NCBI GenBank assembly: GCA_964459635.1
Contig: CAYWMQ010000048.1
Span: 1-5,998 of the forward strand
Length of the DNA stretch: 5,998 nt
Direction of reading: 5' to 3'
Origin: CAYWMQ01 sp964459635
GTDB lineage: Bacteria; Patescibacteriota; Minisyncoccia; Phycocordibacterales; UBA12088
Shown here in pieces: positions 4,612-5,998 of the stretch; the first letter of the stretch is position 1; the number at the start of each line of letters is the position of its first letter. A model generated the notes under the pieces. The model saw nothing but the letters and a program-made list of their open reading frames with translations, was not told the origin of the DNA and did no database searches. A program made the position numbers and the translations under genes.

Positions 4612-5766
4612 CTATTTCTTCCGTATCTCAATAGCGACCGCGTCTTTGTTGTTGGTAGTCTTGTCGGTCTTGTTCGTAGGTACGAGCTCAATTCGGATAA
4701 CGCCACGCTTTTCCTCGAGCACCTCGTCAAAGCCGAGTGTGAATTCCACCTGCGTACCCGGCGCTATTGAAGCCTGCGCGGGGGAAGTATAGCGGTAATC
4801 CTCATCGCCCTCTATCGGCAGACTGGCCTTGAATGCCCATGCACCCGAGGGCTGACCTCCGATATTTGTGACCGTAAATCGTACGGCGGCAATTTTATCG
4901 GACGGGATCGGACTTACCGGGAAGAACGTGCCATTGCGCGCTTTGGAAAGTATGCCCGTCTCCTTTATGTCCACCACGAGATCTGCAGGACCGGTTGCAA
5001 CAGGGCGAGTGACAACCACAGGCTTAGGTGCGGTCACTACCGGAGCGGTAGGCTTTGGCGCAGGCTTGGGCTCGACGGTCACCGGCCTCGGTGTGGGAGT
5101 CGGACGTGCGGGCGCTTCTTCGCGCTCATCCTCCTTGGGAGTAGTCGTGGCACCACCGGAGGTTGTGGAGGTCGCACCCATGAGGCCGCTCCTGCTGTCT
5201 GCGACGGCAGGGTTTTCCACTGTGACAAGAGAGGTATCGCGGAGGTCGCCATTCACTTCTGCCACTGTGACGTCAATATCAAGATACCTGTTGTTGTTCG
5301 ATACGGGCACAATCTCCAGACTGCGTGAGCTTGTCTCGTACGGGGTGTCGCACTGCTGCGTCACCCAGCCCCCACCATCAAAGATCTCAAAGGTGGCGCT
5401 GTCTGCGCACGAGTAGCTAAAAGCGTAACGCTCGGGTGCTTGCTCTCCCGTGTACGTCCAACCAATGGTGACCTGCTCACCGGAAAGCATGGGTTGGCGA
5501 GGAAGATCGAGCGAGAGTGACTCATCGGGAGCCGCGCGAAAAACCGAGGTGATCGCCGCCACTGCACCCGAAAGCCGCTCACCGGCATTTGGTATGAAAC
5601 GCACGAAGCCTACCGTGAGCCACGCGGCCAGGGCAAGCAGGGCAATCAACCCGAGGATGGCGAGCACTTTCATGATGCCGGAGGCTACGCGCTCACCCGT
5701 CGCACGTTCTTCTGCGGCGGCCGCACGAAGCTCCTCATGCTGCTCGTCTTTGTGTATTTCGTTCAT
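4612..5766 (-). CDS. Membrane-anchored extracytoplasmic protein with a CARDB-like domain
   Basis: A 384-residue protein of unknown function. A charged cytoplasmic segment (1-28) is followed by one membrane helix (~31-54). With no signal-peptidase or lipobox motif evident, it is likely an N-terminal anchor with the rest outside. Residues ~83-186 look like a beta-rich domain with two cysteines, C120 and C139, which could form a disulfide. A low-complexity linker (~190-260) is rich in Pro, Thr, Lys and Val with PTPTP and PKPAPKP repeats. Residues ~261-384 (DLVVDIKETGIL, FTVTNIGG, TQVEFTLGF, NNKDAV) have the pattern of CARDB/Ig-like adhesion domains. Such architectures are common in Parcubacteria surface proteins. 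There is no clear Shine-Dalgarno sequence before ATG 5766, but the promoter at 5817-5845 leaves a leader of about 44 nt. It is not linked functionally to the hydrogenase by anything in the sequence. Confidence 0.85.
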   Translation of the reverse strand: MNEIHKDEQHEELRAAAAEERATGERVASGIMKVLAILGLIALLALAAWLTVGFVRFIPNAGERLSGAVAAITSVFRAAPDESLSLDLPRQPMLSGEQVTIGWTYTGEQAPERYAFSYSCADSATFEIFDGGGWVTQQCDTPYETSSRSLEIVPVSNNNRYLDIDVTVAEVNGDLRDTSLVTVENPAVADSRSGLMGATSTTSGGATTTPKEDEREEAPARPTPTPRPVTVEPKPAPKPTAPVVTAPKPVVVTRPVATGPADLVVDIKETGILSKARNGTFFPVSPIPSDKIAAVRFTVTNIGGQPSGAWAFKASLPIEGDEDYRYTSPAQASIAPGTQVEFTLGFDEVLEEKRGVIRIELVPTNKTDKTTNNKDAVAIEIRKK

Positions 5767-5816
5767 ACGATCTGTAAGCTGTGGCTCATTAGGTTAGATA
5801 AATGTTGGGTATAATA

Positions 5817-5845
5817 TGTATAGCATACTTCGCTGTATAAGTCAA
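5817..5845 (-). promoter_or_regulatory. Promoter of the CARDB-like protein gene
   Basis: Minus strand: TTGACT (5840-5845), a 17-bp spacer ending TGC, then TATACA (5817-5822), so an extended -10. The start would fall near 5810, about 44 nt before ATG 5766. Confidence 0.65.
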
Positions 5846-5890
5846 GCTCCTGATGGGCTACTGCTTGACTTCGTTGTTTTGGTATGCTAT
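5820..5890. repeat. Inverted repeat forming a symmetric divergent promoter
   Basis: Two perfect 9-bp inverted pairs share the same centre at 5855: ATAGCATAC (5820-5828) with GTATGCTAT (5882-5890), and AAGTCAAGC (5839-5847) with GCTTGACTT (5863-5871). The inner pair carries both -35 boxes and the outer pair both extended -10 regions. The 15 bp between the inner arms are not symmetric. Confidence 0.75.
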
Positions 5891-5893
5891 CAT
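5865..5893 (+). promoter_or_regulatory. Strong promoter reading off the right edge
   Basis: Plus strand: TTGACT (5865-5870), an exact 17-bp spacer ending TGC, then TATCAT (5888-5893), an extended -10. Transcription should start near 5900. The remaining ~100 bases contain an open frame from GTG 5906 to the edge, but with no ribosome binding site, so the gene or RNA it serves cannot be named. Confidence 0.65.
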
Positions 5894-5998
5894 TGTATCA
5901 CGGACGTGAATGTGGCTGCACGCAGTGGCGTCATGTTGCACTCATGCAGTGTGCGCATACTGCTACAGCACGCATTTGCTGTCAAGCACTGCGGTAAC

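Noticed and set aside
4411..4770. 119-codon plus-strand frame with hydrophobic stretch
   Set aside because: It runs through the perfect terminator hairpin and into the antisense of the CARDB-like gene; the hydrophobic part is the translated T-rich tail.
4868..5416. 182-codon plus-strand frame rich in Gly, Val and Thr
   Set aside because: It is the complement of the Pro/Thr/Lys-rich linker of the real minus-strand gene.
5938..5992. Minus-strand TTGACA near the right edge with CAGTAT at 17 bp
   Set aside because: The -10 matches at only three positions and it would fire into the strong divergent promoter region; judged chance.
5906..5998. Open frame from GTG 5906 to the right edge
   Set aside because: No ribosome binding site and too short to judge, although the promoter upstream is good.

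Overview
The window looks like a bacterial chromosome segment of moderately high GC (mid-50s per cent by eye) with four genes. The only taxonomic clues are protein style: a single-pass membrane protein with a Pro/Thr/Lys-rich linker and a CARDB-like C-terminal domain, and a small ECF-S-like membrane protein, both of a kind I associate with Patescibacteria/CPR (Parcubacteria, Kaiserbacteria-like). This placement is a moderate-confidence inference; no rRNA or tRNA is present to anchor it.

Layout, left to right. Positions 1-101 hold two overlapping divergent promoter-like elements. A plus-strand gene (102-629) encodes a 175-residue multi-spanning membrane protein. Two perfect hairpins follow (647-674 and 693-716), separating it from a convergent minus-strand hydrogenase operon. 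The operon reads from right to left: a probable promoter (4429-4456), a leader of about 330 nt with two terminator-like hairpins, a gene for a NuoE-NuoF fusion (4092 down to 2398), a 13-nt gap, and a modular [FeFe]-hydrogenase catalytic subunit (2384 down to 732). A 15-bp hairpin at 4536-4569 separates this from a minus-strand gene (5766 down to 4612) for an anchored, extracytoplasmic CARDB-like protein. Positions 5767-5998 carry a mirror-symmetric pair of divergent promoters, one driving that gene and the other reading off the right edge.

How it works together: the fusion protein should oxidise or reduce a nicotinamide nucleotide at FMN and pass electrons through Fe-S clusters to the hydrogenase subunit, where the H-cluster makes or consumes H2. 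It resembles a HydABC-type enzyme compressed to two polypeptides. The HydB C-terminal ferredoxin domain, which established bifurcating enzymes carry, is absent, so simple NAD(P)H-linked hydrogen turnover is more likely than bifurcation.

The most notable points are departures from family signatures: an extra residue between the two L3 H-cluster cysteines, a two-residue shift in the His-Cys3 cluster motif, loss of one of four NuoE-domain cysteines, and a remodelled NADH pocket. The H-cluster maturases HydE, HydF and HydG are not in this window.
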